DNA of 64,000 nucleotides from Luteimonas sp. J29 (GCF_000472505.1 NZ_AWZR01000005.1:1-64000), one strand, 5' to 3'; positions 38,140 to 47,605 are shown, counted from the stretch's first letter. Numbers and translations are program-made. The notes: generated by a model not told the origin, from the letters alone.

Positions 38140-40074
38140 TCAGCCGGCCTCGATCGCCTCGTCCGCCGCGCAGCCGAGGAACCCGCCCGACTGCCGCTCC
38201 CAGAGCTGCGCGTACAGTCCGCCCGCGGCGACCAGTTCGGCGTGGCTGCCCTGTTCGACGATCGCGCCCTGTTCCATCACGATCAGGCGGTCCATCGCCG
38301 CGATGGTCGAGAGCCGGTGGGCGATGGCGATCACCGTCTTGCCTTCCATGAGCCGGTAGAGGTTCTCCTGGATCGCGGCCTCGATCTCGGAGTCCAGCGC
38401 CGAGGTGGCCTCGTCCAGGACCAGGATCGGCGCGTCCTTGAGCAGCACCCGCGCGATCGCGATGCGCTGGCGCTGGCCGCCGGACAGCTTCACCCCGCGC
38501 TCGCCGACGTGCGCGTCGTAGCCGCGGCGGCCCTCGCTGTCGACCAGCTCGAGGATGAAGTCGTGGGCGCGGGCCTGTTTCGCGGCCTCGACCATCTCCT
38601 CCTCGCTCGCGTCGGGACGCCCGTACAGGATGTTCTCGCGCACCGAGCGGTGCAGCAGCGAGGTGTCCTGGGTGACCACGCCGATCTGCGCGCGCAGCGA
38701 ATCCTGCTGCACGGTGGAGATGTCGATGCCGTCGACCAGGATCCGCCCGCTCTCGACGTCGTGGAAGCGCAGCAGCAGGTTGACCAGGGTCGACTTGCCG
38801 GCGCCCGAGCGCCCGACCACGCCGATCTTCTCGCCGGGCCGGACGTGCAGGTCGAGGTGGTCGATCACGCCGCCGGCCTTGCCGTAGTGGAAGCCGACGC
38901 CTTCGAAGCGGATGTCGCCGCGCACGCGGGGCAGCGGCGGTGCGCCCGGCGCGTCGTCGACCGTGGGCGGCAGCGAGATCGAGTTGATCCCGTCGTGGAC
39001 GGTGCCGATGTTCTCGAACAGCATCGACAGTTCCCACATGATCCACTGCGACATGCCCAGGATGCGCAGCACCAGGGCCACCGTCGCCGCGATCGCGCCG
39101 GCGCCGATCGCGCCGCCGTGCCACAGCCACAGGCCCAGGGCCACGGTGGCGAACAGCAGCGCCATGTTCATCGCGTACAGCAGGCTGTACACCCGCGTGG
39201 CCAGGCGCATCTGCGGATAGACGGTCCCGAGGAAGCCGTCCATCGCCTCGCGCGCGTAGGCCTGCTCGCGCTGCGAGTGGGAGAACAGCTTGACCGTGGC
39301 GATGTTGGTGTAGCTGTCGACGACCCGGCCGGTCATCACCGAGCGTGCGTCGGCCTGGGCGCGCGAGATCTTCTCCATGCGCGGCACGAAGTGCCACATC
39401 AGCAGCGAGTAGCCGGCGATCCAGGCGGCGAACGGCAGCATCAGCCGCCAGTCCGAGGAGGCGGCCACGGCCAGGGTGCCGGCGAAGAACACCAGCACGT
39501 AGTTGCCGATGTCCAGCAGCTTGATCACGGTCTCGCGCACCGCCAGCGAGGTCTGCATCAGCTTGGTCGCGATGCGGCCGGCGAACTCGTCCTGGAAGTA
39601 GCCCATCGACTGCCGCAGCAGGTAACGGTGCACGTTCCAGCGGATCCGCATCGGGAAGTTGCCGAGCAGGGTCTGGTGCTGGACCAGCGAGTTGAGCAGC
39701 ACCATCGCCGGCAGCGCCAGCAGCACCAGCACGCCCATCCACAGCAGGCGCCCGCCCTCGGCGTCGAGGAACGTGGCCGGGGTGGTGCTGCCGAGGCGGT
39801 CGACCAGCGAGCCGACGTAGGCGTACAGCGCCAGCTCGGCGATCGCGATGCCGGCGGTGGTGAACGCCATCAGCAGCAGCCAGGGCTCGGCGCCGCGGGT
39901 GTAGTGGCGGCAGAAGGCGTAGAGCGAGCGCGGCGGCTGCCGCGGCGGGTCGGCGGGGAAAGGGTCGAGCCTGGATTCGAACCAGCGGTACATGTGGGGG
40001 GGCACGTGCGGGTCGGGACCGGATTGTCGCCGATCGTCGGTGACGGGAGCCGCGGCACGGGTGGAACGGCTCAT
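38140..40074 (-). CDS. ABC transporter, fused permease and ATPase (exporter type)
   Basis: 644 residues. Six membrane helices between about 65 and 350, then an ATPase: Walker [11 protein letters not shown], signature [13 protein letters not shown], Walker [13 protein letters not shown], and the H-loop IAHRLST. This is a half-size homodimeric exporter (MsbA/multidrug type); substrate unknown. The ATG at 40074 overlaps the stop of the upstream dehydrogenase (ATGA); the Met at 39993 ([13 protein letters not shown]) is a family-like alternative start without an obvious ribosome site. The upstream gene is driven by a SoxR-type promoter, so the exporter probably belongs to the redox-drug response. 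Confidence 0.92.
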   Translation of the reverse strand: MSRSTRAAAPVTDDRRQSGPDPHVPPHMYRWFESRLDPFPADPPRQPPRSLYAFCRHYTRGAEPWLLLMAFTTAGIAIAELALYAYVGSLVDRLGSTTPATFLDAEGGRLLWMGVLVLLALPAMVLLNSLVQHQTLLGNFPMRIRWNVHRYLLRQSMGYFQDEFAGRIATKLMQTSLAVRETVIKLLDIGNYVLVFFAGTLAVAASSDWRLMLPFAAWIAGYSLLMWHFVPRMEKISRAQADARSVMTGRVVDSYTNIATVKLFSHSQREQAYAREAMDGFLGTVYPQMRLATRVYSLLYAMNMALLFATVALGLWLWHGGAIGAGAIAATVALVLRILGMSQWIMWELSMLFENIGTVHDGINSISLPPTVDDAPGAPPLPRVRGDIRFEGVGFHYGKAGGVIDHLDLHVRPGEKIGVVGRSGAGKSTLVNLLLRFHDVESGRILVDGIDISTVQQDSLRAQIGVVTQDTSLLHRSVRENILYGRPDASEEEMVEAAKQARAHDFILELVDSEGRRGYDAHVGERGVKLSGGQRQRIAIARVLLKDAPILVLDEATSALDSEIEAAIQENLYRLMEGKTVIAIAHRLSTIAAMDRLIVMEQGAIVEQGSHAELVAAGGLYAQLWERQSGGFLGCAADEAIEAG

Positions 40075-41021
40075 GCCGTCAGCACCGCGATGCGGCCCAG
40101 GTGGTGCTCGGCGATGGCGTCGAACGCCCGCGAGAGCGCGCGCAGCGGAAAGCGGCGCGAGACATGCGGCAGCAGCCGGTTGCCGATGGCATGGGCGTGC
40201 AGCGCGTCGAGCAGGGCGGGTTCGAACCGGGTGGCGTAGGCGCCGGGACCGGTGCCGCCGCGCGGCGCCGGCGCGACGCCGACGCCCTCGGGCCAGGCGA
40301 CACGGCTACCGGCGGGCATCGCCGCGACGACCCGCGCGGCCGCTTCGCCGCCCGCGGTGAGCAGGGCCAGGGCACGGGTCCCGGCGAACCGCGCGACCTC
40401 GCGCTCGAAGCCGCGACGGCGACCGTCGACGACCTCGTCCGCGCGCAGGCGCGCGGCCAGGCGCAGGCCGTCGGGACCGGACGCGATCGCGAGCGTGCGC
40501 AGGCCCATGGCGCGCGCCAGCTGCAGGGCGAGATGCCCGACGCCGCCGCTGGCGCCGAACACGACCAGCGCGTCGCGCGCACCGGCGGCAAGCGCGTCGC
40601 GCAGGCCCCGCAGCGCCACCATGCCGTCCACCGGGAGCACCGCCGCCTGGTCCATCGATATCCATGGCGGGACACGGCGCGCGAGACGCCCTTCGAACAG
40701 GGCGAAGCCGGCGTGGGTGCCGGGCTCGCCCGCGTGCCTGAGCAGCAGGCCGTAGACGCGCTCGCCGGCCTGGAAGTCGCCCGCGCCGGGGCCGGCCGCG
40801 ACCACCACGCCGGCACCCTCGGCGCCGGTGACCAGCGGGAACCGCGCCGGACGACTGGAGCGACGGGCGAACACCCTGTCGCGCTCCAGCCGGTCCCAGT
40901 GCCCGACGCCGGCCGCGTGCAGGCGCACCAGCAGCTGTCCGGGGCCGGGCGTGGGGACCGGCAGTTCGCGCAGCGCGGGGCGTTCGGATGCGCCATGGCG
41001 GTCGAATCCCATGGCGGGCAT
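40071..41021 (-). CDS. Zinc-independent medium-chain reductase (quinone oxidoreductase-like)
   Basis: 316 residues from ATG 41021, chosen because family members begin with MxAMGFxxxG; Mets at 41063 and 41135 would add Pro-rich sequence. GroES-like half ([20 protein letters not shown]) and Rossmann half with [21 protein letters not shown]. The catalytic-zinc Cys/His and the four-Cys structural site are absent, as in NADPH:quinone reductases. A MerR-type promoter with a SoxR-like box drives it, divergent from soxR. The downstream ABC exporter overlaps by 4 nt. Likely role: reduction of redox-active quinones or phenazines before export. Confidence 0.85.
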   Translation of the reverse strand: MPAMGFDRHGASERPALRELPVPTPGPGQLLVRLHAAGVGHWDRLERDRVFARRSSRPARFPLVTGAEGAGVVVAAGPGAGDFQAGERVYGLLLRHAGEPGTHAGFALFEGRLARRVPPWISMDQAAVLPVDGMVALRGLRDALAAGARDALVVFGASGGVGHLALQLARAMGLRTLAIASGPDGLRLAARLRADEVVDGRRRGFEREVARFAGTRALALLTAGGEAAARVVAAMPAGSRVAWPEGVGVAPAPRGGTGPGAYATRFEPALLDALHAHAIGNRLLPHVSRRFPLRALSRAFDAIAEHHLGRIAVLTA

Positions 41022-41092
41022 GGTGCGGGGGAGTGCGCCGGCGGGCGCCGTGGCAGGAAGCATCCGGAGGGCCTTGAACGGGGATGCGTCGC

Positions 41093-41123
41093 AGGGTAGA
41101 ACCTCAAGTAATGTTGAGGTCAA
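41093..41123 (-). promoter_or_regulatory. SoxR-dependent promoter with 19-nt spacer
   Basis: On the minus strand: -35 TTGACC (41123-41118), 19-nt spacer, -10 TACCCT (41098-41093). The spacer carries the dyad ACCTCAAGTAATGTTGAGGT (41101-41120), which matches the SoxR box CCTCAAGTTAACTTGAGG closely. The overlong spacer is the hallmark of MerR-family activated promoters. soxR starts 13 nt to the right. Confidence 0.88.
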
Positions 41124-41133
41124 GGGGTACGGC

Positions 41134-41589
41134 ATGGCACATCGGTCCTGCGTGGCGGGCGAGCTGACGGTGGGCGAGGTCGCCGCGCGCAGCGGCGTCG
41201 CGGTCTCGGCGCTGCACTTCTACGAGGCGAAGGGACTGATCCGCAGCCTGCGCACCGCGGGCAACCAGCGCCGCTATCCCCGCGACGTGTTGCGGAGGAT
41301 CGCGGTGATCAAGGTCGCGCAGCGCACCGGCATCCCGCTGGCGCGGATCCGCGAGGCGCTGTCGGCGCTGCCGGACGGGCGCGCGCCCACGGTGGCCGAC
41401 TGGCGCCGGCTGTCGCGGCGCTGGCGGGCGGAACTCGATGCAAGGATCGCGCGCCTGGTCCACCTGCGCGACGAGCTCGACGGCTGCATCGGCTGTGGCT
41501 GCCTGTCGCTGAAGCAGTGCCCGCTGCGTAATCCCGGCGACCGCATGGCGCGGCTGGGCCCGGGCGCGAACACGCTCGATCGCGACTGA
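41134..41589 (+). CDS. soxR: Redox-sensitive MerR-family activator SoxR
   Basis: 151 residues from ATG 41134 with AAGGGG six bases upstream. MerR-type DNA-binding domain ([40 protein letters not shown]), dimerisation helix, and the [2Fe-2S] motif [12 protein letters not shown] with Cys at about 118, 121, 123 and 129, spaced CX2CXCX5C. Oxidation of the cluster switches the promoter on. There is no soxS here; as in most bacteria outside the enterics, the direct target is the divergent gene, a quinone-reductase-like protein with an ABC exporter. It converges on the DUF2207 gene 6 nt away. Confidence 0.96.
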   Translation: MAHRSCVAGELTVGEVAARSGVAVSALHFYEAKGLIRSLRTAGNQRRYPRDVLRRIAVIKVAQRTGIPLARIREALSALPDGRAPTVADWRRLSRRWRAELDARIARLVHLRDELDGCIGCGCLSLKQCPLRNPGDRMARLGPGANTLDRD

Positions 41590-41595
41590 CGCGGC

Positions 41596-43335
41596 TCAGC
41601 GACCGCCGCCGCCGCCCCCGCCGCCCCCGCCGCCGGAGAACCCGCCGCCGCCACTGCCCGAACTGCTGCCTGGCGGCGTCGAGGACGAGGCGATGCGCGA
41701 GGTCAGGCCGCTGCCCAGCGCCGAGGCGAAGTTGCCGATGTCGCCGATGCCGTTCCGGCCGCCCTGGAACCAGGCCATGGACGCGGTCGCGGCCGCGGCC
41801 GCCGCGGCGCCCACCGCGAGGGTGAACTTCTTCGTCCAGGCCTGCTCCACGTCCAGCGCCACCGCATAGGGCAGCAGCCGTTCGAAGCGCCGCGCGTCGA
41901 GCGGTGGTTCGGGCTCGCCGGGTGCCTGCAGGCGCTGCAGGTCCTGGCGCTCGGCCACGCCCAGATAGCGACGCAGGCCCTCGATCTCGTCCAGCAGCCT
42001 GCGGCCCTCGGGAGTCGGCGCGCGCACCAGGAAGGCGAACACCAGCGCGACCGCGGCCATCAGCACCACCGGCACCAGCGTCAGCAGCACGCCGTCGCCG
42101 CCGCCGAGCTTGAAAGCCAGCACCGAGAAGCCGATCGCGAGCAGCAGCGCGATCGTGGAACTGCCGCCGTTGTTGTTGAACATCGTCCCCTTGAACCTGC
42201 GTGCGAGCGCATCGGTATGGCGGCGGATCGCGCCCTGCAGGCGGACGGCGTTGGCCTTGTCGAGCTCCACCGTGGACCCCTGCTCGAACAGGGCCCCGAG
42301 CAGCGCCGTCCGGTCGTCCCCGGCGGCCGCGCCGCCGGTGCGGTGCAGGGTCCAGTCGTCCCGGAGCAGGCCCTTGTCGCGCTCGATCCGCAGCGCGCCG
42401 TCGACCGCGAGCGCGAGCGCGTCCGCGGTGAAGCAGCGGGTGTCGTAGCCCATCTCGCGCACGTAGCGCAGCCCGGCAGGCGAGATCCCCTTCGGCGGCG
42501 TGTAGCGCACCACCACCGTGCCGGGCCGGGGATCGCGTCCCACCTGCCACCAGCGCACCAGGCACCAGGCCAGCAGTACCAGCAGGCCGCACGCGGCAAC
42601 CAGCGGGCCGCGGTTGTCGGCCAGCAGCCAGCGCCACTTCTGCGCGGCGTCGGGTTCGGCCACGACGCCCTTGGGGAAGGCGACGACGACCGCCATGCCC
42701 TCGCCCGGGCCGAGCGGGCGGGTGGTGCGCCAGCGCGCCAAGCCCGGCTGGGCGATTTCCACCACGTAGTCGCGGCCGGTCGCGCCCTGTGCGCCGGTGT
42801 AGGCCTCGGCGTGCATCGCTTCCAAGGGCACGGCCACGGGCAGCCGCACCTCGACGCTGCCGGCCAGGATCGGGAATACCCATCCGGTGCCGATCGCGTT
42901 GAAGTACAGCTCGTCATGCGTATCGAAAAAGCCGAGCTGGCGCGTGGTCCGGTAGCGCAGGGTCCAGGTGTAGGTGGCGGGCACGGGCAGGAAATCGTCG
43001 TTGCCGGTGTTCACCCGCACCCCGTTGCCGCGCCGCTCGGTGAACCAGGGCTCGGGCCGGCCGTCGCGCAGCACCTCCAGCACCTCGAAGCCGACCACCA
43101 CGCGGTTGCCGTAGCGGTCGCGGTAGCGGGTGGGGAAATCCCGGTAGATGCCGCGGCGGATCTGCGTGCCCTCGGCGCGGACGCGGATGCGTTCGGTGAT
43201 CTCCAGGCTGCCGTCGGCGGCCACGTCGATGCGCACGTCGTAGCGCTCGATCCGCTCGAACGCGGCCGCCGGCGCGGCCCAGGCGAGCAGGCACAGCAAC
43301 GCCAGCGTCCCCAGCGCGAAGCGCATCGCGTTCAT
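41596..43335 (-). CDS. DUF2207 membrane protein with polyglycine tail
   Basis: 579 residues. Signal sequence (ending PAAA), a long extracytoplasmic DUF2207 domain (FERIERYDVRIDVAADGSLE, RRGIYRDFPTRYRDRYGN, YTWTLRYRTTRQLGFFDTHD), one helix near residue 245, a cytoplasmic segment (VRYTPPKGISPAGLRYVREM), two helices near 390-440, and a last helix before a Ser/Gly-rich end finishing in eleven Gly and Arg. The tail is typical of the family. The ATG overlaps the stop of lemA (ATGA); LemA-DUF2207 pairs are a conserved unit of unknown envelope function. Confidence 0.88.
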   Translation of the reverse strand: MNAMRFALGTLALLCLLAWAAPAAAFERIERYDVRIDVAADGSLEITERIRVRAEGTQIRRGIYRDFPTRYRDRYGNRVVVGFEVLEVLRDGRPEPWFTERRGNGVRVNTGNDDFLPVPATYTWTLRYRTTRQLGFFDTHDELYFNAIGTGWVFPILAGSVEVRLPVAVPLEAMHAEAYTGAQGATGRDYVVEIAQPGLARWRTTRPLGPGEGMAVVVAFPKGVVAEPDAAQKWRWLLADNRGPLVAACGLLVLLAWCLVRWWQVGRDPRPGTVVVRYTPPKGISPAGLRYVREMGYDTRCFTADALALAVDGALRIERDKGLLRDDWTLHRTGGAAAGDDRTALLGALFEQGSTVELDKANAVRLQGAIRRHTDALARRFKGTMFNNNGGSSTIALLLAIGFSVLAFKLGGGDGVLLTLVPVVLMAAVALVFAFLVRAPTPEGRRLLDEIEGLRRYLGVAERQDLQRLQAPGEPEPPLDARRFERLLPYAVALDVEQAWTKKFTLAVGAAAAAAATASMAWFQGGRNGIGDIGNFASALGSGLTSRIASSSTPPGSSSGSGGGGFSGGGGGGGGGGGR

Positions 43336-43886
43336 GGCAGTTGCACCCGCACCGCGGCGCGTTGCGACTCGCCGGCCTCGAAGAATTCCTCGGGCCGGAA
43401 GCCGGCCAGGCGCGCGACGAGCAGGTCGGGCACGCGCTGGGTGGCGTCGTTGTAGTCGCGCACCGCGCCGTTGTAGAAGCGGCGCGCGGACTGCAGGTGC
43501 TCCTCGACCTCCACCAGGTCCTGCTGCAGGCGCAGGAAGTTCTCGCTGGCCCTGAGGCCGGGGTAGGCCTCCTTGAGCGCGAACAGCCTGCCCAGCGCCT
43601 GCCCGAGTTCGTCCTCCACCGCGGCCAGGCCCGGCCGGCTGTCCTGGGCCAGGGCCCGCGCGCGCAGTTCGGTGACCGCCTCGAGCAACGCGCGTTCATG
43701 CCCGGCGTAGGCTTTCGTCGCGGCCACCAGGGCCGGCACCAGGTCGTGGCGCCGGAGCAACTGCACGTCGATGTCGGCCCAGGCGGTCCGCACCTGGTTG
43801 CGCAGGCGCACCAGGCGGTTGAAGGCGACGACCGACCACGCCAGCACGGCGGCGACGGGCAGGGCCAGCAGCAGGGTCGCGTTCAT
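43332..43886 (-). CDS. LemA family protein
   Basis: 184 residues from ATG 43886 (MNATLLLALPVAAVLAWSVV); upstream frame is not coding. One N-terminal membrane helix, then the LemA helical bundle: NRLVRLRNQVRTAWADIDVQ, LLRRHDLVPALVAATKAYAG HERALLEAV (split here to show order), ENFLRLQQDLVEVEEHLQSA and RRFYNGAVRDYNDATQRVPD. Membrane-anchored; the family's cellular role is not settled. First gene of a two-gene unit with the DUF2207 protein, sharing a 4-nt overlap. Confidence 0.93.
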   Translation of the reverse strand: MNATLLLALPVAAVLAWSVVAFNRLVRLRNQVRTAWADIDVQLLRRHDLVPALVAATKAYAGHERALLEAVTELRARALAQDSRPGLAAVEDELGQALGRLFALKEAYPGLRASENFLRLQQDLVEVEEHLQSARRFYNGAVRDYNDATQRVPDLLVARLAGFRPEEFFEAGESQRAAVRVQLP

Positions 43887-44018
43887 CGGGTCCGGCTCTC
43901 CCCCCGGGTGGGTGTACCGTACCGGACGCTTGCGGGCGGCGCGGCGTGACCGACAGGGTAGCGGATCGGGCCCGGTGGGCTCCATCGGGTCGTCACTGCA
44001 TCCGGCGGCGGCGGCCGC

Positions 44019-44024
44019 TACACT
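44019..44024 (+). promoter_or_regulatory. Predicted -10 of the DUF4019 gene
   Basis: TACACT in the context GCTACACTCC, as before the genes at 1129 and 47647. It lies 30 nt before the ATG. Confidence 0.45.
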
Positions 44025-44053
44025 CCACCGACCAGACCGAGGAGGCAATGACG

Positions 44054-44557
44054 ATGGACAGACTGCGCCTGTGCACCACCCTGCTGGCAGTCGCCCTATG
44101 CGGCGGTGCCGCCGCCCAGCAGCCCGCGGCCCAGCCCGCGCCGGCGGGTGGGCAGCCGGCGATGGAGCAGCTGACCCCCGAGCAGCAGGCCGCGCTGGCC
44201 CGGCAGGATGCCGACATGACCCGGGCGGCGCTGCAGGTCATGCAGCTGGTCGATGCGAACCGCATCGGCGAGGTCTGGGACGGGGCCTCGGAGGCCATGA
44301 AGCGGATGGTGACGCGCGACGACTTCATCCGCCAGGTCACCATCGACCGCAACCGCCTCGGCGCGGTCGCCTCGCGCTCCGACGCCCACGTCAGCCGCTC
44401 GCTGTTCCCCGCCGGCCAGCAGGTGCCCGAAGGCCTGTACATCAACGTGCGCTCGGCGACGAAGTTCGCCAACCATCCGGAGCCGGTGCGCGAGCTGGTC
44501 TCGTTCCGCCTCGACGAGGACCGGGTCTGGCGGGTGTCCGGCTACAGCCTGCGCTGA
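44054..44557 (+). CDS. Exported DUF4019-type protein
   Basis: 167 residues from ATG 44054, which sits 8 nt after AGGAGG; the ATG at 44048 is too close to that site. Signal peptide MDRLRLCTTLLAVALCGGAA with cleavage after AAA or AAQ. The linker is Gln/Ala/Pro-rich. The C-terminal part (LQVMQLVDANRIGEVWDGAS, EAMKRMVTRDDFIRQV, RNRLGAVASR, SATKFANHPEPVRELVSF, VWRVSGYSLR) follows the DUF4019 pattern, a small cystatin/NTF2-like fold of unknown role in the periplasm. It stands alone, converging on an EamA gene. Confidence 0.78.
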   Translation: MDRLRLCTTLLAVALCGGAAAQQPAAQPAPAGGQPAMEQLTPEQQAALARQDADMTRAALQVMQLVDANRIGEVWDGASEAMKRMVTRDDFIRQVTIDRNRLGAVASRSDAHVSRSLFPAGQQVPEGLYINVRSATKFANHPEPVRELVSFRLDEDRVWRVSGYSLR

Positions 44558-44580
44558 CCCGCGCGGGCCGGCGCCAGGCT
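44546..44580. terminator. Imperfect hairpin between convergent genes
   Basis: AGCCTGCGC (44546-44554) pairs with GCGCCAGGCT (44571-44580) over nine base pairs with one bulge. It spans the stop of the DUF4019 gene and reaches the stop of the EamA gene. No T run. Confidence 0.3.
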
Positions 44581-45520
44581 ATTCGACGATGCCCTTGGCC
44601 TCGGACGTTCCCAGGACCTCCGGATGGCCGATCCGCCGCTGCCGCTGCAGCAGCGGATGCGCGAACACCACCGCCAGCAGGATCGCGACGCCGCCGTAGA
44701 ACAGCGGCGTGAGCTCGCGCTGCTCGGAGAGCAGCAGCATCGCGAGCACGATCGCGTACACCGGTTCGAGGTTCAGCGCCATCTGCGCGGAGAAGGCGCT
44801 CATGTGGCGCAGTGCGACCAGCGAGAGCGCGAACGGGAACAGGGTGCAGGCGCCGGCGAGCAGCACCAGCCAGGCGGCGTCGGCGGGCGAGGGCAGCACC
44901 AGCAGCGGGCCCGCGAACGCCGGCACCAGTTCCTGCACCAGGGGCGCCAGCGCGGTCAGGGCCAGGGTGCCGGCACCGAGCTCGACGGCGGTCACCGTGA
45001 GCGGGTCGGCGCGCTCGACCAGGCGCTTGTTGAGCGATCCGAACACGGCCACCAGCACCGCCGACAGGGCACCCACGGCGATCCCGGCGCGCATTTGCGT
45101 GGACACGCCGCCGACCACCATCGCCACTCCGGGCAGCACCAGCACGCCCAGTGCCAGGTCGCGCCGCGAGAACCGTCCGCCGGCGACCTTCGGTTCGATG
45201 AGCGCGGTGAACACGGTCGCGAACGCCATGCAGGTGGCGGCCACCGAGGCATTGGCCAGCTTGATCGCGCCGTAGAAGGTGAGCCAATGCAGCGACACCA
45301 GGACCCCGATGCCGGCGTAGGCCAGCAGCAGCCGCGCGGGCAGCGCGCGCAGGCCGCGCCAGACCCGCGGGACCAGCATCAGCGCCGCGACCACCAGCCC
45401 CATGCGCCACCACACCAGCGGCAGGGCGGGCAGGCTGATGAGCTTGCCCAGGATGGCCGTGAAGCCCCACAGCAGCACGCACAGGTGGATCTGCAGGTGG
45501 GCCTTGGCGGTGGGGGTCAT
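44579..45520 (-). CDS. EamA/DMT-family transporter
   Basis: 313 residues, about ten membrane helices in two EamA repeats (HLCVLLWGFTAILGKLISLP at the start of the first, AVLVAVFGSLNKRLVERADP at the start of the second, FSAQMALNLEPVYAIVLAML near the end). Drug/metabolite transporter superfamily, usually exporting amino acids or metabolites. The sequence gives no substrate. It lies downstream of a LysR gene on the same strand (79-nt gap) and resembles a second EamA gene divergent from that LysR gene. Confidence 0.9.
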   Translation of the reverse strand: MTPTAKAHLQIHLCVLLWGFTAILGKLISLPALPLVWWRMGLVVAALMLVPRVWRGLRALPARLLLAYAGIGVLVSLHWLTFYGAIKLANASVAATCMAFATVFTALIEPKVAGGRFSRRDLALGVLVLPGVAMVVGGVSTQMRAGIAVGALSAVLVAVFGSLNKRLVERADPLTVTAVELGAGTLALTALAPLVQELVPAFAGPLLVLPSPADAAWLVLLAGACTLFPFALSLVALRHMSAFSAQMALNLEPVYAIVLAMLLLSEQRELTPLFYGGVAILLAVVFAHPLLQRQRRIGHPEVLGTSEAKGIVE

Positions 45521-45599
45521 GCGCGGACGGCGGGCGTGCGTCGGTGCGACAGCATGCCCGCCGCGCGCGCCGGCGTCACTGGCGGCGGTGGCGCGGGCG

Positions 45600-46484
45600 T
45601 CATCGGGCCGCCTGTTCCAGCAGCCAGTCGATGACCCGCCGCACCGCCTGGCGCGGGCGCCGATGGGCCGGGTGGATCACGTGGTAGGCGTAGCGCCCCG
45701 GCATGGCCTCGCCCGGAAGCCGCACGAACTGGCCGCCGTCCAGCCAGGGCGCGACGATGCGCTCGCGCGCCAGGGCCGCGCCGAGTCCGAACGCGGCGGC
45801 GCGCAGCATGTCGGTGCTGTCGCTGAACACGAAGCGTTCGTCGAAGCGCGCGTTGCAGATGTCGTTGGCGCGGAACCAGTCGTGCCAGCCCTGGTGGCTG
45901 AGGTCGGCCACCAGCGGCAGCCTTGCGATGTCGGCCGCGTCGCGGACGCGTCCGACGCCCGGCATCGACGGCGCGGCCACCGGGAACAGCGACTCGTCCA
46001 TCAGGTGGATCGCTGACAGCCCCGGCCAGCGGCCGGGGCCGTGGCGGATGCCGAGGTCCGGACCGCCGGTGTCGAACCGGGTCAGCGAGATCTCGGTGTC
46101 GATCCGCAGGCGGATGTCGGGATGGCGCTGCGCGAAGTCGGCCAGCCGTGGCACCAGCCAGGCGTAGGCGAACGAGTGCAGGGTGGTGAGGCGCACCGTC
46201 TGCGCGTCCTCGCGGCGGCTGCGCAGTTCGCGCATCGCATCGTCGATCTCATGGATCGCGCCCCCGGCGACGTCGGCCAGGCGCCTGCCCTCCGCGGTCA
46301 GGGCCACTCCGCGGGCGTGGCGGGTGAACAGGGCCACCCCCAGTCGCGATTCGAGCTTGCGCACGTGGTGGCTGACCGCGCTCGCGGTCAGGTGCAGTTC
46401 CTCGGCGGCGTGGGCGAAATTCTGGTGGCGCGCTGCGGATTCGAACGCGGCCAGGGCGGAAAACCAGTCGGAGCGGAGCGCCAT
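45600..46484 (-). CDS. LysR-family regulator, GcvA-like
   Basis: 294 residues from ATG 46484; the upstream frame is not coding. HTH: ALAAFESAARHQNFAHAAEE, LHLTASAVSHHVRKLESRLG, LFTRHARGVALTAEGRRLA. The effector domain (DIRLRIDTEISLTRFDTGGP, DLGIRHGPGRWPGL, LPLVADLSHQGWHDWF) follows the GcvA subgroup. It is divergent from an EamA transporter with a perfect 17-nt inverted repeat next to its start codon, so control of that exporter and of itself is likely. Ligand unknown. Confidence 0.92.
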   Translation of the reverse strand: MALRSDWFSALAAFESAARHQNFAHAAEELHLTASAVSHHVRKLESRLGVALFTRHARGVALTAEGRRLADVAGGAIHEIDDAMRELRSRREDAQTVRLTTLHSFAYAWLVPRLADFAQRHPDIRLRIDTEISLTRFDTGGPDLGIRHGPGRWPGLSAIHLMDESLFPVAAPSMPGVGRVRDAADIARLPLVADLSHQGWHDWFRANDICNARFDERFVFSDSTDMLRAAAFGLGAALARERIVAPWLDGGQFVRLPGEAMPGRYAYHVIHPAHRRPRQAVRRVIDWLLEQAAR

Positions 46485-46489
46485 CGAGC

Positions 46490-46506
46490 CACAAATCCCG
46501 TTTGTG
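46490..46506. promoter_or_regulatory. Candidate LysR operator
   Basis: CACAAA-TCCCG-TTTGTG, perfect 6-nt arms, 5 nt upstream of the LysR ATG and before the divergent exporter promoter. Confidence 0.5.
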
Positions 46507-46527
46507 CCTTGGCCCGAAAGTATGCGC

Positions 46528-46555
46528 TTGTCGCCGCCATGCTGGCAGGCACAAT
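46528..46555 (+). promoter_or_regulatory. Predicted promoter of the EamA gene
   Basis: TTGTCG (46528-46533), 16 nt, CACAAT (46550-46555). The implied transcript start near 46562 favours the ATG at 46586 over that at 46559. Confidence 0.4.
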
Positions 46556-46585
46556 CCAATGACCTCCCCCACGAGGGTCGCCCGA

Positions 46586-47482
46586 ATGTCCTGTCCGAAC
46601 GTCGCCGCGGCGCCGCCGCGGAGCCTGGAGTCCGCCCGCTGGCTCAACCCCCTGGAACTGGGCGTGCTGGGTGCGATCTGGGGCGCGTCGTTCCTGTTCA
46701 TGCGCGTGGCCGCCGACGACTTCGGTCCCGCGCCGCTGGTGGAGATGCGCCTCGCGCTTGGCAGCCTGGTGCTGCTGCCGTTCCTGTGGCGCGCACGGTC
46801 GCAGTTCCCCTTGCGGCTGTGGCCTAAGCTGGCGCTGATCGGCGCGATCAACTCGGCGCTGCCGTTCCTGCTGTTCGCCTGGGCCGCGCAGCGCGCCCCG
46901 GCCGGGATCGGCGCGATCGCCAATGCGATGACGGTGCTGTTCACCGCGCTGGTCGGTTTCCTGTTCTTCGGCGAACGCATCGGCACGCGGCGCGCGCTGG
47001 CGCTGGTGGTCGGCTTCGTTGGCGTGGTGGTGCTGGCGAGCGGCAAGGCCGCCGGCATGAGCATCGGCGCCGCCACCGCGGCCGGTGCGCTGGCCTCGCT
47101 GCTGTACGGCCTCGGCATCAACCTGGTGCGCCGCCACCTCGGCGGCCTGCCGCCGGCGGCGGTGGCCTCGGCGACGCTCGGCAGCGCCGCGCTGCTCACC
47201 CTGCCGGTGGCGATCGCGACCTGGCCGGTGCATCCGCTGCCGGCGGCGGCCTGGCTGTCGGCGGCGATGCTCGGCGTGCTGTGCACCGGGATCGCCTTCG
47301 TCATGTACTACCGCCTGATCGCGCGCATCGGCGCCAGCCGTGCCTCCACCGTGACCTACCTGGTGCCGCTGTTCGGCGTGGCGTGGGCGTGGTGGCTGCT
47401 CGACGAGCCGCTGACCTGGACCATGGCGCTGGCCGGCATGCTGATCCTGGGCAGCGTGGCCTTCAGCCAGAGGGCCAGGTAA
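46586..47482 (+). CDS. EamA/DMT-family transporter
   Basis: 298 residues from ATG 46586, which has GAGGG 8 nt upstream and lies after the predicted transcript start; ATG 46559 would add nine residues. About ten membrane helices in two EamA repeats (LGVLGAIWGASFLFMRVAAD, FAWAAQRAPAGIGAIANAMT, GALASLLYGLGINLVRRHLG, RIGASRASTVTYLVPLFGVA, WWLLDEPLT). A metabolite exporter of the RhaT/YdcZ-like EamA group, substrate unknown. Divergent from a GcvA-like regulator with a palindromic operator between them, the usual sign of a regulator-exporter pair. Confidence 0.92.
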   Translation: MSCPNVAAAPPRSLESARWLNPLELGVLGAIWGASFLFMRVAADDFGPAPLVEMRLALGSLVLLPFLWRARSQFPLRLWPKLALIGAINSALPFLLFAWAAQRAPAGIGAIANAMTVLFTALVGFLFFGERIGTRRALALVVGFVGVVVLASGKAAGMSIGAATAAGALASLLYGLGINLVRRHLGGLPPAAVASATLGSAALLTLPVAIATWPVHPLPAAAWLSAAMLGVLCTGIAFVMYYRLIARIGASRASTVTYLVPLFGVAWAWWLLDEPLTWTMALAGMLILGSVAFSQRAR

Positions 47483-47605
47483 CGCGCACGATGCGCACCG
47501 CGTTGCCGCCAGGCTTCGCCGGTGTCGTTCCCGGTGCGCGCGATCGCCACGCCTGGTTGAACGGGAAACGAATCTGCGGCGATGTCCGGCCGCAGGGAGC
47601 TGTCG

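Noticed and set aside
39993-40074. ABC transporter start at the internal Met 39993
   Set aside because: Kept only as an alternative: the ATGA overlap with the upstream stop supports 40074, although the internal Met looks family-like.
41597-41645. Gly-codon run as a microsatellite
   Set aside because: It is the ordinary Gly-rich C-terminal tail of DUF2207 proteins.
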